Below, piece after piece: positions 44,440-54,480 of a stretch of 64,000 nt of DNA. Numbering within the stretch: position 1 is the stretch's first letter; every line of letters begins with the position of its first letter. The stretch is from the NCBI RefSeq assembly GCF_014697025.1, contig NZ_JACJRC010000001.1, positions 372,001 through 436,000 on the forward strand. The letters are read 5' to 3'. Both the position numbers and the translations under genes were made by a program. The stretch comes from Alkalinema sp. FACHB-956. GTDB lineage: Bacteria; Cyanobacteriota; Cyanobacteriia; Leptolyngbyales; Leptolyngbyaceae. Under the pieces are notes generated by a model. The model did no database searches. It saw nothing but the letters and a program-made list of their open reading frames with translations, and was not told where the DNA came from.

Positions 44440-46470
44440 ATGGAAAAGGGAACGCTGGTTGAATTTGTTGTGAACGGAGAACGGCGTCTTGCGGTGATCG
44501 ATCGCCCAGAAGGAAAAAAACACTGGGTCGTGATCGATGAACGAGGTCAAGCTTCGACGCTCCATCCACGCCAGATTGAATACACGGTTACCGGGCAGAC
44601 GTTTAAGCCCACGGAAATTGCTGCCTTTTCCCAGCGAGTTCAGTCCTCCCTGGATCCTTCAAGTTTGGAAGTAGCTTGGGAACTTCTGGTAGAAGAAGGT
44701 GAGTCCACCGATCCCGCTGCATTGGCTACCTTGCTGTTTTCCTCGACTGATCCAGAGTTTTGCTACATTGCCCATCTGCTCTTGGCAGAAGATCGACTGT
44801 ATTTCAAGCAAAAGGGCGATCGCTACGAACCTCGGCCTGCCAGTCAAGTCGCGGAAATCCAGCGCCAAATTGCCCTCGCCAACCAGCGCCAGCAGGAATG
44901 GGAAGGATTTTTGACCCGGTTGCAACAGGTGATTGCGGGTGAGCAAACGCCCGATTGGCAGCCCAGCGATCGTCCCCGATTAGATGCCCTCGAAAAATTT
45001 GCCGCCTTTGGTGATGATGCTCCCAATCGCAGTGCTGCGATCGAGGTCTTAGCGGCCCTCAAACGTCCTGAAACGGCACAAGGCGCATTTCGGCTTCTGG
45101 TTGAATTAGGATTATGGAGTCCCCACGAAAACCTTTTCCTTCGCCATAGTCAAATTCCTACTCACTTTCCGCCAAAGGTTCAAGAGTTGTCACATCAGTA
45201 CCTCCTTTCCCCGCCACAAGACTTGCATCCCGATCGCTTAGATCTCACCCATCTGAAGGTCTACACGATCGATGATGAAAGTACGCGCGAAATTGATGAT
45301 GGTCTGAGTATTGAATATTTACCCGATGGCTCTGAACGTATTTGGATCCATATTGCCGATCCGACTCGCTGGCTCCTGCCCGGTGATCCCTTAGATCTAG
45401 AAGCCCGCCGCCGCAGTACCACCCTCTATCTACCTACGGGCATGATTTCCATGTTCCCCACGGAACTGGCGACAGGCCCCATGAGTCTGAACACTGGGGT
45501 TGTCTGTTGTGCCCTCAGTTTTGGTATTTTGTTAGACGCCGATGGCGCAGTGAGCGACTTCAGTATTCACGCTAGCCACATCAAAATTACCTATCGCCTC
45601 ACCTACGCGGATGTGGACGAGATGCTGGAATTGGGGGTGACGGCAGAACCGGAGCTAGAGAGCCTCGCGAAATGGGCCAAGCAGCGGCAACTCTGGCGAC
45701 AATCCCAGGGGGCAATCAGCATCAACATGCCAGAATCCACCATCAAAGTGGAAAACGATGGGGAAGAAATTATTATCCAGGTGCTGGACGATCGCTTCTC
45801 CCGGCAACTGGTGGCAGAGATGATGATTTTGGCTGGAGAAGTTGCTGCTCGCTATGGTCAAATCCATAGCCTACCGTTGCTATTTCGCAATCAGCCCCAA
45901 CCTGAACTGCCATCCGATGAAGAGTTATTACAAGTTCCGGCGGGGCCTGCGAGAGCTTGTGCCATTCGGCGCTGTATGCCTCGGAGTGAACTGAGCATCA
46001 CCCCCTCTCGCCATGCCAGCTTGGGGCTGGATACCTATACACAGGTCACCTCACCGATTCGGCGCTACAGTGACTTACTTGCTCACTTCCAAATCAAAGC
46101 CCATTTGCGAGGAGAATCGCTGCCGTTCTCTGCGGAACAAATGCAAGATTTAGTCTTGAGCATTGCCAGTAATGTTCAAGAAGCGGCTTTGGTGGAGCGC
46201 CAAACCAATCGCTACTGGGGACTGGAGTACCTTCGACGCAACACCCACGAAGTCTGGTCTACCCTAATGCTGCGCTGGCTCCGCGAACATGAAGGTCTGT
46301 GCTTAGTCCTGCTGGAAGACTTGGGTCTGGAACTAGCCATGCGTCTCAACCGTTCGATCGAATTGGGCGATCGCTTTCAAGTTAAAGTTGTGCGAGCCGA
46401 TCCTCGTGAAGATACGATTCAGCTCCAAGAAGTCTCCACCCTGGAGGCAACTCAGATGGCAGCAGGTTAG
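44440..46470 (+). CDS. RNB-domain exoribonuclease (RNase II/R family)
   Basis: A 676-residue enzyme. The catalytic RNB domain (~270-590) begins YTIDDESTREIDDGLSIEYL, holding the four acidic metal-binding residues, and continues with IWIHIADPTRWLLPGDPLD, FPTELATGPMSL and SPIRRYSDLLAHFQIKA. The N-terminal ~240 residues differ from E. coli RNase R and resemble the cyanobacterial/plastid RNR1 type. A C-terminal OB-like tail begins at ~600. It degrades RNA 3' to 5' and is expected to act in rRNA maturation and mRNA decay. It follows rpmG-rpsR. Function assignment is firm; the rnb versus rnr name is not. Confidence 0.94.
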   Translation: MEKGTLVEFVVNGERRLAVIDRPEGKKHWVVIDERGQASTLHPRQIEYTVTGQTFKPTEIAAFSQRVQSSLDPSSLEVAWELLVEEGESTDPAALATLLFSSTDPEFCYIAHLLLAEDRLYFKQKGDRYEPRPASQVAEIQRQIALANQRQQEWEGFLTRLQQVIAGEQTPDWQPSDRPRLDALEKFAAFGDDAPNRSAAIEVLAALKRPETAQGAFRLLVELGLWSPHENLFLRHSQIPTHFPPKVQELSHQYLLSPPQDLHPDRLDLTHLKVYTIDDESTREIDDGLSIEYLPDGSERIWIHIADPTRWLLPGDPLDLEARRRSTTLYLPTGMISMFPTELATGPMSLNTGVVCCALSFGILLDADGAVSDFSIHASHIKITYRLTYADVDEMLELGVTAEPELESLAKWAKQRQLWRQSQGAISINMPESTIKVENDGEEIIIQVLDDRFSRQLVAEMMILAGEVAARYGQIHSLPLLFRNQPQPELPSDEELLQVPAGPARACAIRRCMPRSELSITPSRHASLGLDTYTQVTSPIRRYSDLLAHFQIKAHLRGESLPFSAEQMQDLVLSIASNVQEAALVERQTNRYWGLEYLRRNTHEVWSTLMLRWLREHEGLCLVLLEDLGLELAMRLNRSIELGDRFQVKVVRADPREDTIQLQEVSTLEATQMAAG

Positions 46471-46837
46471 ACTGCCTGATTCAACAGGCTATTTTCGGGG
46501 AAAATTTTGGGAACGGTAAAATTTCGGGAACGGTATTGTTGCAATTGGCCAATTCAGTTAGCATTGGCCACACTTAACTAGCCGGGAAGCGTCGACATGA
46601 AATCATGAACCTTAAGTCATGAACATCTTGAGTCATGAATATTAAGTCATGAACATTAAGTCATGCGCTTTTCAAGCATTCTCACTCTCCAATCACCCTC
46701 CAGAGGCATCCTCTAGCTAGGGGGCACAGTCCACTGCATGCTCGGTCAATCAGTCAACCTACAGCCTTGCACGTCTACCAAGCATGGCTAGGAAGAAGCA
46801 TGGCTAGGAAGAAGACTGCCCGCAAAAAAATAGGCGG
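46471..46837. other. Spacer between the RNB gene and the FHA gene
   Basis: Contains a small hairpin GCCTG-ATTCAA-CAGGC (46474-46489) followed by TATTTT, a likely RNB terminator; 2 x 17 bp units AAAATTTTGGGAACGGT (46501-46534); five diverged AGTCATGAACATTA-type units (46600-46668); and a perfect 2 x 16 bp duplication AGCATGGCTAGGAAGA (46781-46812). No gene is supported. Confidence 0.7.
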
Positions 46838-47353
46838 CTAGCGAGGGTGGATAAAAAATTCAGTGCGCAGATGACAGAGCGTGAGAATATCGCCATCTTT
46901 GATTGGGTATCGTTTGAGCACCGCTAAACGCTGCTGATTGAGGAAGGTGCCATTGCTGCTACCGACGTCCATCACATAGAAGCCGTACTGAGGATCATGG
47001 CTGATGACGGCATGGCAACGGGAGATCGATCGATCCGGTACCACGATCGCGCAATTGCGACTCCGGCCAATCAACCAGGTGGAGCCCACATCCGTCACCT
47101 GAGCTTCGCCCATGGTGGGCAGATTGGTCGTCAGGAAAGCCCGATGCTCAATCCGAGTGGCTTGGATGTAGTAGGAATAACGGAGTTCAGACGCGAACGG
47201 CTGGTCGTTATCACCGTCTTCTCCAATGTATGTCGCAGATTTCTCTAAGGTGGAAATCTCGTCATTTAAGAGGTTAGGTACTTTGAGGATTGAAGCCGGA
47301 AGTGAATGAGCTTCGGGCATGTACCCTTCCTGCGAGGACTCTAGATTCAACAT
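46838..47353 (-). CDS. FHA-domain protein
   Basis: A 171-residue protein whose C-terminal ~90 residues form a forkhead-associated domain: WLIGRSRNCAIVVPD, ISRCHAVIS, VMDVGSSNGTFLN. The conserved Gly-Arg, Ser-x-x-His and Asn-Gly residues needed for phosphothreonine binding are present. The N-terminal ~75 residues are probably disordered and contain TLEKSATYIGED, which might itself be a Thr/Ser phosphorylation target (inference). Start ATG 47353 has GGAG six bases upstream. It may read Ser/Thr kinase signals; no kinase is in the window. Confidence 0.9.
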   Translation of the reverse strand: MLNLESSQEGYMPEAHSLPASILKVPNLLNDEISTLEKSATYIGEDGDNDQPFASELRYSYYIQATRIEHRAFLTTNLPTMGEAQVTDVGSTWLIGRSRNCAIVVPDRSISRCHAVISHDPQYGFYVMDVGSSNGTFLNQQRLAVLKRYPIKDGDILTLCHLRTEFFIHPR

Positions 47354-47774
47354 TTATTCTCCGTCCCAATGCATTTGCAGTGAAACACAATTGTTAACTG
47401 TTAAGCGTCAACTTTCGGGTGTCAACTTTCAGGTTACTTACGCGAGAGATTAAATCCCTGACGACGGTGTAGCAGTTGGCAAATGCAGCCTTTAAACTGT
47501 AGACCCCCTGGGTTCCAACAAACCTCCATCCCAAGAAAGGGACTGATGGTGTGTCAAGTACTAGATGATTGTCACGTAATAGGAAAGGTCAATCACCTAT
47601 TTAAGTGGTTTTTCTCACTACCAGAGTAAACACTAATTTCCACTGGCCTGACAACCGTGGGGCAGGGTTTCTTTGCAGAAGCTTTACATCAACATTGGAG
47701 AGGTTCGCAAGTCCTTCAGGCGGTGTCCACATAATGTCCGTATTTATTCGAAATTTATAGTTACTTTAGACACA
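47354..47774. other. Spacer between the FHA and DUF2079 genes
   Basis: About 420 bases holding a 2 x 14 bp duplication GTCAACTTTCGGGT (47407-47434). It should include the FHA gene promoter. A plus-strand open frame at 47673-47873 has no coding character. Confidence 0.5.
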
Positions 47775-49187
47775 TCACTCTTTGGGATGATCCGGAAAAT
47801 TACGGAGAAAAAGATAGACTTCATCCTGGGTAAAGATGCGCTGGAGGGAAGGGGTGTTTTGAGCCTGCTGTAGGACAACGTGAGCATAGTTTCGATCGCT
47901 GCCAAATCCCGGATGTTTGAGATTCAATAGCACCGCATCAAAACGATCGAGCCGTAAAGAATAGTCGCCCTTAGTGAAGTCAATTTGGGCCCGATGGGTC
48001 AGGTGGGGCACGATGTCATGGGTGGTCAGTACCGCAGCCTGGGGGGGGATTTGGGCTAGGGCAGTCTGTACGGCGGCTGATGTATCCAAACGATCGAGGA
48101 ATTTCCAGCCAAAGTAGCTATATTTCGCCAGACAGAGGAATCCAAAAAGCGACCAAGCAATGATCCAGCGAGGTTGGCGGAGCAAAATGGGACGATCGGC
48201 AGCAAGGCAGGCAATTCCGGCAAGCAGTAAGAACGGCAGAATTGGCAGAGAATACTGATGAACTAAATCCCGTTGAGCCGGGGAGTTCGACAGAACGTTA
48301 ATGATGAAATTCGGCAATCCCACGATCGTCGGGGCTAGGAATCTGGGATTGAGTACCCAGAATAGGGGTAGGAGCAGCAGGGCTAAGTACCCGATCGTTT
48401 CACCGGAAAAAACGCGACCCAACACTAAACCGGGTTGTAGAAACAGATTGGCAATCACCTCCGGCAGAGAATCCCCTAAAAAGGCATAGCGTCTCACGGC
48501 TTCCACCCCATCCGGGCGAAAATGGGGAATCAAAATTTGCGTGACAAAAATAAACCAGCCGAGGCCCCATGCGATCGCGATCGCCCCCGCCCGCTGCCGT
48601 TTTTCAAAAAACCAGAGCCAAACGCCCATGGCCGCAACGGTAATGGCTAGGGCATCCCGGCATCCTAAAATCACCACTAGACATCCTGCAAATAGCCCAA
48701 GGCGATCGGCTCTGGCGGCCCAAACCGCAAGCAAGATTAGCGGCAAGGCAATGACTTCAGGATGGAAATCGAACAGGTTTAGATTAAATACCAAGGGATA
48801 GAGCCCATAGGCCAGCACGATCGCCCAGGATTTAGCCTCACTTAATCCCGCTTGCCGCGCCACAAGCCAAGTGGTGAGATGACCAAGGGATAGGGAGAGT
48901 GCTTGGATCGCCAACAGCCAATAAACCGTCGGAACGATGCGATAGAGCAGCCCGATCGGATAGAGGATCCAATCCCCGTGGCCTCCCAGGAAGTGATAGC
49001 CCCAAAAAGATACGATCGGGGGCTGGCCTTGGCTAATTAAATAAGCAGCTTGGTCAAAATATCCCAGATCAAACGCCCCTGACCAAAACCAGGCATGGCG
49101 TAAACTGCTGCAACAGAAAAGACCGATCGTGCTGACAACCGTCAGAAGAATGAGTTTTTTTGGAAGAGTAATAGTCTTAGGCCCCAT
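47775..49187 (-). CDS. DUF2079 multi-pass membrane protein
   Basis: A 470-residue integral membrane protein. It has about 9-11 hydrophobic segments and the family blocks FDLGYFDQAAYLISQGQPP, HFLGGHGDWILYPIGLLY and NLFDFHPEVIALPLILLA. DUF2079 proteins resemble GT-C type glycosyltransferases in topology, with conserved acidic residues in the first loop (Asp in FDLGYFDQ). The role is unproven; transfer of a lipid-linked sugar to an envelope acceptor is inference. Transcribed divergently from plsX. Confidence 0.88.
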   Translation of the reverse strand: MGPKTITLPKKLILLTVVSTIGLFCCSSLRHAWFWSGAFDLGYFDQAAYLISQGQPPIVSFWGYHFLGGHGDWILYPIGLLYRIVPTVYWLLAIQALSLSLGHLTTWLVARQAGLSEAKSWAIVLAYGLYPLVFNLNLFDFHPEVIALPLILLAVWAARADRLGLFAGCLVVILGCRDALAITVAAMGVWLWFFEKRQRAGAIAIAWGLGWFIFVTQILIPHFRPDGVEAVRRYAFLGDSLPEVIANLFLQPGLVLGRVFSGETIGYLALLLLPLFWVLNPRFLAPTIVGLPNFIINVLSNSPAQRDLVHQYSLPILPFLLLAGIACLAADRPILLRQPRWIIAWSLFGFLCLAKYSYFGWKFLDRLDTSAAVQTALAQIPPQAAVLTTHDIVPHLTHRAQIDFTKGDYSLRLDRFDAVLLNLKHPGFGSDRNYAHVVLQQAQNTPSLQRIFTQDEVYLFLRNFPDHPKE

Positions 49188-49256
49188 GAATCCCCTATGC
49201 TATTGGTGCTTTACTTGGAGAGCTTTTGAATATCCCGGCCAAATCCTGAGTTCGTA

Positions 49257-49290
49257 ACCTACTTGGTTTATAGACCTACTTGGTTTGTGC
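49257..49290. repeat. Tandem repeat, 2 x 17 bp, upstream of plsX
   Basis: ACCTACTTGGTTTATAG and a close copy, in the divergent spacer between the DUF2079 gene and plsX. Confidence 0.85.
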
Positions 49291-49348
49291 CCTATATGTT
49301 GGGAAGCCCTTCTGGTAAAATTCTTTAGGTTTTTATCACTATTCACCA

Positions 49349-50386
49349 ATGGGATCAACGCGGGTACGAATCGCAATTGACGCGATGGGTGGTGATCATG
49401 CTCCGGCGGAAATCGTCGCGGGCGCTTTGAAAGCCCAGGAAGCTTGGGATGTCGATGTGTTACTGGTGGGCGACCCCCAGGAACTCGAAGCCTGTTTGGC
49501 CAACCACACCTATAGCCGGAAACCAGAGATCGTGCCTGCCGAAGGGGTGGTCGAGATGTCGGAGGAACCGGGTCGTGCCCTGCGGCGAAAACCCAAGGCT
49601 TCGATCAATGTTTCCATGAATTTGGTCAAATCGGGGCAAGCAGATGCGGTCTTTTCCGCTGGCCATTCTGGGGCAGCCATGGCGGCGGCGTTGCTGCGCC
49701 TAGGTCGTCTGCCGGGAATCGATCGACCGGCGATCGGGGCGGTGTTCCCAACCATGATTCCGAATAAACCCGTGATTGTGTTAGACGTGGGCGCTAACGT
49801 CGATTGCCGTCCGAAGTATCTAGAGCAATTTGCGCTCATGGGGACGGTGTATGCCCAGTATGTGATGGGGAACCCCGAGCCTCGGGTGGGGTTGCTCAAC
49901 ATTGGTGAAGAGGATTCCAAGGGCAACGAAGTGGCCTTGGCTGCCAATCAACTTCTGCGAGACAATCCCCACATTCCTTTTATCGGCAACGCTGAAGGGC
50001 GGGATGTGCTATCGGGCCAGTTTGATGTTGTGGTCTGTGACGGCTTTGTGGGCAATGTCCTCTTAAAATTTGCCGAAGCGGTAGGCGATATTCTTCTGCA
50101 AATCCTCAAGGAAGAATTGCCTCGTGGCAAGCGTGGTAAGCTGGGAACCGCTGTTCTCCGCCACAATCTCCGACGCATTAAGCAGCGCGTTGACCATGCG
50201 GAACATGGGGGCGCGTTGTTGTTAGGCGTGGCTGGTATTTGCATTATTGGCCATGGCAGTTCTAAGGCTGGTACGGTCTGTAGCGCGATTCGCCTAGCCA
50301 AAGAAGCGGTGGAAAATCAGGTGTTGGAGCGGATTCGTTCCAGCTATGAAGAAACCGTAGTGCCCGCGATCGCTGAAAATTCCTAG
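49349..50386 (+). CDS. plsX: Phosphate acyltransferase PlsX
   Basis: A 345-residue enzyme. Family motifs: IAIDAMGGDHAPAEIV at the N-terminus, SAGHSGAAMAAALLRLGRLPGIDRPAIGA, LDVGANVDCRPKYLEQFA and VVCDGFVGNVLLKFAEA. PlsX converts acyl-ACP to acyl-phosphate for the first acylation of glycerol-3-phosphate. It is the first gene of a same-strand lipid cluster plsX-fabH-fabD-plsC; the gap to fabH is 53 bases. Confidence 0.97.
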   Translation: MGSTRVRIAIDAMGGDHAPAEIVAGALKAQEAWDVDVLLVGDPQELEACLANHTYSRKPEIVPAEGVVEMSEEPGRALRRKPKASINVSMNLVKSGQADAVFSAGHSGAAMAAALLRLGRLPGIDRPAIGAVFPTMIPNKPVIVLDVGANVDCRPKYLEQFALMGTVYAQYVMGNPEPRVGLLNIGEEDSKGNEVALAANQLLRDNPHIPFIGNAEGRDVLSGQFDVVVCDGFVGNVLLKFAEAVGDILLQILKEELPRGKRGKLGTAVLRHNLRRIKQRVDHAEHGGALLLGVAGICIIGHGSSKAGTVCSAIRLAKEAVENQVLERIRSSYEETVVPAIAENS

Positions 50387-50439
50387 GTCGCTGTATCTCT
50401 CCCATCAGTACAGATTCCCTCAGCACATACCCCGTCAGC

Positions 50440-51447
50440 ATGGAGACAAGACTATTGGAACGGGTTGGACTTGCAATTATTGGCTGTGGCTCAGCATCTC
50501 CCGCAGTATCCCTGGATAACGATGGCCTCAGCCAGGTCGTTGAAACCTCCGATGAATGGATTGCCACTCGCACGGGCATCCGTCGGCGCTGCCTAGCGGA
50601 TCCTGGTTATTCCCTAGCCCAGCTGGGGGCTGCGGCTGCGGCCAAAGCTCTGGAGATGGCTGGAGTGGCTCCGGAAGAGGTCGATCTGATTCTCCTAGCA
50701 ACTTCTACCCCCGATGATCTGTTTGGCACTGCATCGGTGATTCAAGCGCGGTTGGGTGCAACCCGTGCCGTTTCCTTTGATTTGACGGCGGCTTGTTCTG
50801 GGTTTGTCTTTGGGTTGGTCACAGCAGCCCAGTTTATCCGCACTGGGGTATATCGCAATGTGGTGCTGATTGGGGGGGATATTTTGTCGCGCTGGGTGGA
50901 CTGGAGCGATCGCCGCACCTGTGTGTTATTTGGCGATGGTGCAGGCGCTGTGGTCATCCAAGCAGATCCGATCGATCGCTTACTGGGCTTTGAATTGCAC
51001 AGTGATGGCAGCCAAAATGCCTGCTTAAATTTGGCCTACCAAGGGGAATCCAAGGTTCTCACTCCAGACGTGACGATCGCCCAAGGGGGATATCGACCCA
51101 TCACCATGAATGGGCAAGAGGTCTACAAGTTTGCCGTTCGCAAGGTGCCGGAAGTCATGGAGAAAACCTTCTTCCATGCAGGACTGGATGCCGCCGAGAT
51201 CGATTGGGTGGTCATGCACCAAGCAAACCAACGGATTTTGGATGCTGTGGCCGATCGACTCTCCATTCCCCGCGAAAAAGTTATTAGTAACCTAGCCAAG
51301 TATGGCAATACCTCCGCCGCTTCCATTCCCCTTGCGCTGGATGAAGCGGTACGAGATGGCAGAATTCAGCCCGGAAACAAAATCGCGATGTCTGGTTTTG
51401 GGGCTGGTTTGACCTGGGGGGCTGCAGTGGTTCAGTGGGGGAAGTAA
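50440..51447 (+). CDS. fabH: 3-Oxoacyl-[ACP] synthase III (FabH)
   Basis: A 335-residue thiolase-fold enzyme. The catalytic triad is visible: Cys in LTAACSGFVFGL, His in VMHQANQRI and Asn in KYGNTSAAS. TSDEWIATRTGIRRR is the substrate-entrance region. FabH condenses acetyl-CoA with malonyl-ACP to start type II fatty acid synthesis. In cyanobacteria it is also the point of feedback by acyl-ACP (family knowledge). It is followed by fabD after about 165 bases. Confidence 0.97.
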   Translation: METRLLERVGLAIIGCGSASPAVSLDNDGLSQVVETSDEWIATRTGIRRRCLADPGYSLAQLGAAAAAKALEMAGVAPEEVDLILLATSTPDDLFGTASVIQARLGATRAVSFDLTAACSGFVFGLVTAAQFIRTGVYRNVVLIGGDILSRWVDWSDRRTCVLFGDGAGAVVIQADPIDRLLGFELHSDGSQNACLNLAYQGESKVLTPDVTIAQGGYRPITMNGQEVYKFAVRKVPEVMEKTFFHAGLDAAEIDWVVMHQANQRILDAVADRLSIPREKVISNLAKYGNTSAASIPLALDEAVRDGRIQPGNKIAMSGFGAGLTWGAAVVQWGK

Positions 51448-51613
51448 CCCATTTGGGCCAATCACGGCTCCTCCTTGACCGTGCGAATGGGGCACGATCG
51501 GTCTGAGATTTCCCCACTCGCCATTCACCTAATCCACAGCGGTGTAACGTCGCGCCATAACGACGTTCGCCGCTGGCAACGTTGACCATTTGTTCACAAC
51601 ATCAGTTAAAGCC

Positions 51614-52507
51614 ATGACTAAAACCGCGTGGGTGTTTCCTGGCCAGGGTTCACAGGCCGTTGGAATGGGGATAGATCTTCTGGATATCCCTGCTGCTAAA
51701 GCTCGATTTGAAGCAGCAAGCGAGATTTTGGGTTGGTCGGTGATCGATCGGATCCAAGGGGATGAAGCGGAACTCTCCCGAACACTGTACACCCAGCCCT
51801 GCCTTTACATTGTTGAAACCATTCTGGCCGATCGCCTCAAGCTGGCCGGGGAAAAACCGCATTTAGTGGCAGGGCACAGCCTGGGAGAATATTCTGCCCT
51901 CTACGCAGCGGGCGTGTTTAGCTTTGAAACGGGCTTGCAGTTGATCCAAACCCGATCGCAACTGATGGATAGTGCCTCTGATGGCCAAATGGCAGCACTC
52001 CTAGGGTTTAACCGGGAGCAACTGGAAACCGCGATCGGTCAAACGGAAGGGGTGGTTCTGGCCAATGATAATAACGATGGCCAGGTCGTGATTTCGGGAA
52101 CGCCTGCCGCTGTGGATGCCGTGATTGCCTCGGTGAAGTGTAAACGGGCCGTCAAACTGAATGTCAGCGGAGCTTTCCATTCCCCTCTGATGGCCGATGC
52201 CGCTGCGAAATTTAATCAAGCTTTGGATGCGATCGCGTTCCAGGATGCCACGGTGCCTGTGCTGTCTAATACCGACCCCACTCCCAGCACCGATGGAGCT
52301 GTTCTCAAAGATCGTCTGAGCAAGCAAATGACCGGATCGGTGCGCTGGCGGGAAATTTCTCTGCAACTGCCCGAGGAAGGGATTACCCGCGTGGTAGAAG
52401 TCGGCCCCGGTAAAGTTCTCGTCGGTATTATCAAACGGACATGCGGCGACCTCACCTTCTCCACGGTGGGCACTGCCGAAGATTTGGCTGCTACTGCCTT
52501 GGCCTAA
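51614..52507 (+). CDS. fabD: Malonyl-CoA:ACP transacylase (FabD)
   Basis: About 297 residues from ATG 51614; the frame is open from TTG 51590 but conserved sequence (TKTAWVFPGQGSQAVGMG) begins at the ATG. The catalytic Ser is in GHSLGEYSALYAAG, the malonate-binding Arg in LIQTRSQLM, and the His in GAFHSPLM. It loads malonyl units on ACP, supplying FabH and the elongating synthases. It fits the cluster function. Confidence 0.97.
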   Translation: MTKTAWVFPGQGSQAVGMGIDLLDIPAAKARFEAASEILGWSVIDRIQGDEAELSRTLYTQPCLYIVETILADRLKLAGEKPHLVAGHSLGEYSALYAAGVFSFETGLQLIQTRSQLMDSASDGQMAALLGFNREQLETAIGQTEGVVLANDNNDGQVVISGTPAAVDAVIASVKCKRAVKLNVSGAFHSPLMADAAAKFNQALDAIAFQDATVPVLSNTDPTPSTDGAVLKDRLSKQMTGSVRWREISLQLPEEGITRVVEVGPGKVLVGIIKRTCGDLTFSTVGTAEDLAATALA

Positions 52508-52550
52508 CCTTAAATTCCTCACGTTGCTCCTCCTCTGAGTGGCTTTTCCC

Positions 52551-53234
52551 ATGTCTGATCCCATGTCTGACAGTCTTTCTCAACCGCGCTCGCTGCAGGT
52601 TCCCGATCGGGAACCCTTGATCAGCCTGATGCTTTACCACTTATTTAAGTGGTCTGTGGTCAGCCCAGTCCTACACACCTACTTTCGGGGACGCATCTAT
52701 GGGGCGCAGAATGTGCCCAAGCGCGGGCGGCTGTTGGTTGTGAGTAACCACGCTAGTGACTTTGATCCACCGATCGTCTCTAACTGCGTGGGGCGTCCCG
52801 TCGCCTTCATGGCTAAGGAGGAGCTCTTTCAAGTTCCGGTGCTGAAACAGGCCATCCAAGCCTATGGCGCTTATCCGGTCAAACGGGGTTCCGCCGATCG
52901 CTCTGCCATGAAATCGGCCATTGCTTCGATCGAAAAAGGTTGGGCAACGGGAATTTTTCTGGATGGAACGCGCACCCGTGATGGCCGCATCCAAGATCCG
53001 AAAATTGGTGCAGCTTGGATTGCGGCGAAAACCCAGTCGCCGATTCTGCCCGTCTGTCTTTGGGGGAGCCACGAGATTTTCCAATCAGGATCCGCTTGGC
53101 CCCGATCTGTGCCGCTAACGATTCGCATTGGAGAAATCATTCTCCCGCCTACCAGCAGCGATCGGGCAGAGTTGGAAGCGGTGACACAACAGTGTGCAGC
53201 CGTGATCAATGGACTCCATGATTTAGGACGCTAA
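52551..53234 (+). CDS. plsC: 1-Acylglycerol-3-phosphate acyltransferase (PlsC)
   Basis: About 227 residues. The acyltransferase motif I NHASDFD (HxxxxD) is present; motif III reads FLDGTRTRDG, with Asp instead of the usual Glu in EGTR. It esterifies the sn-2 position of lysophosphatidic acid to give phosphatidic acid. One membrane-associated N-terminal helix (LISLMLYHLFKWSVV) is seen. Starts at ATG 52551, ATG 52563 or GTG 52539 are all possible. It follows fabD by about 40 bases and closes the lipid cluster. Confidence 0.9.
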   Translation: MSDPMSDSLSQPRSLQVPDREPLISLMLYHLFKWSVVSPVLHTYFRGRIYGAQNVPKRGRLLVVSNHASDFDPPIVSNCVGRPVAFMAKEELFQVPVLKQAIQAYGAYPVKRGSADRSAMKSAIASIEKGWATGIFLDGTRTRDGRIQDPKIGAAWIAAKTQSPILPVCLWGSHEIFQSGSAWPRSVPLTIRIGEIILPPTSSDRAELEAVTQQCAAVINGLHDLGR

Positions 53235-53516
53235 TGGGTCTATCCATCTAGAGCTGTTGGAAAAGGCATTTTTGCACCGGGGGTTAGAAAATGATTGATT
53301 GGTTTTTCTAATCTCTGTTAATGCTTTAGTTAATGGTTTTGACGCAAGACTCAATTCGCTGAATGATTGGATGAGTGAATCAATCGTGCAATGTGGCATT
53401 GGTCGTTCTGATAACCTTTGCCATCATTTTTTGTAATCTATTTTAATGCTGTCCTTTTAAATCTCTCATCTATTTCCCATCTGTTTCCTCCTTCTCAACG
53501 GATCTACGAGGCATTT

Positions 53517-53810
53517 ATGGCAACCCTACGCGAAGAATTAACGGAATCGATCGATGAGGCGGAGTGGTCTTGGTTGGCTCCCCATCTGGCTCGGGATGTT
53601 GTCATTGTCGTGACCGAGGGGCTGGACTTGGTAGACGTGGGCTTGGCGATCGCGCAAGATGACTCCGTTGCGGTTGGACGCTGGATTACGGAGCAACTTG
53701 TGGCTAAGCCTACTGTGGAACAGTTAGAGACTTGGCCCCAAACCAAGCGTCTGCAAGCCCTGATTGTTCAACCCTATGTTCTCGTCCAGGAAATTTCTGG
53801 GCCCTCGTAG
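53517..53810 (+). CDS. DUF2288 protein
   Basis: A 97-residue acidic protein starting MATLREELTESIDEAEWSWLAPHLARDVVIVV, which matches the DUF2288 family, widespread in cyanobacteria and some proteobacteria. Function unknown. No membrane segment or metal motif. The frame is open upstream to 53418 but similarity starts at this ATG. It stands alone between plsC and a long spacer. Confidence 0.82.
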   Translation: MATLREELTESIDEAEWSWLAPHLARDVVIVVTEGLDLVDVGLAIAQDDSVAVGRWITEQLVAKPTVEQLETWPQTKRLQALIVQPYVLVQEISGPS

Positions 53811-54480
53811 TGGCACAGGGTCAGCGGTTTAGCCATAAATTAAAGCTTTGGTGTCATTGGATACGAATTCTGGAAGGCTCATTGCTCAAAATAACGAAGC
53901 ATTGTCTAGATACCTAAGCCCATCCAGCACAAACAATGGTCAAGATTCAGCATCTAGTATGACTTTGGGTATCACACGTGACTTGGGGAAGCCCAAGGCA
54001 GTTCGCTATGATAGGTTGGCACAGTCCAACGCTCGTCAGATGGGCATCGATGCTCGTCAACCAACTCGTCAACTAATTTTTAAGTTGTTAGGTAACCTGT
54101 GAACTCCTTTGAGCACACCTGTGAATTCAGTGACTGACTGGGTCAGTGAATGACTTTGAATCGGGTAGCCATAAGTTGGGACAGAAATACTGTATAACTG
54201 GAGAAAAATCAAGAATTCCATGGGTTTTCCTGCAACTCTCCAGATAAGGAAGATATTCCGCTAATATTTTGTAGGAATCTGTGCTTTATCTCTGTGCTGC
54301 TATCCAAAACTGATTGCATCGTTGCATGATGTTACTTACCCAATTCCGTATTGAGTGGTTCAACGTTCATTCAGATGGCAAAGGTTCAATGATGGGTTCA
54401 CTTGATGGGTTCACCCATGATTGGTTGACTGAGGTCTCCTAGAAAACTCGTTACTTGTTCGGCGAGATGACGTACTCACC
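53811..54480. other. Spacer between DUF2288 and pseudouridine synthase genes
   Basis: 670 bases without a supported gene. An open frame at 53848-54102 (84 codons, TTG start, no ribosome site) has plausible amino-acid composition but no recognisable family; I leave it uncalled. GATGGGTTCAC is duplicated near 54392-54415. Confidence 0.45.

Noticed and set aside
53848-54102. 84-codon frame
   Set aside because: TTG start, no ribosome site, no known family, and wholly within a repeat-bearing spacer; evidence too weak to call a gene.
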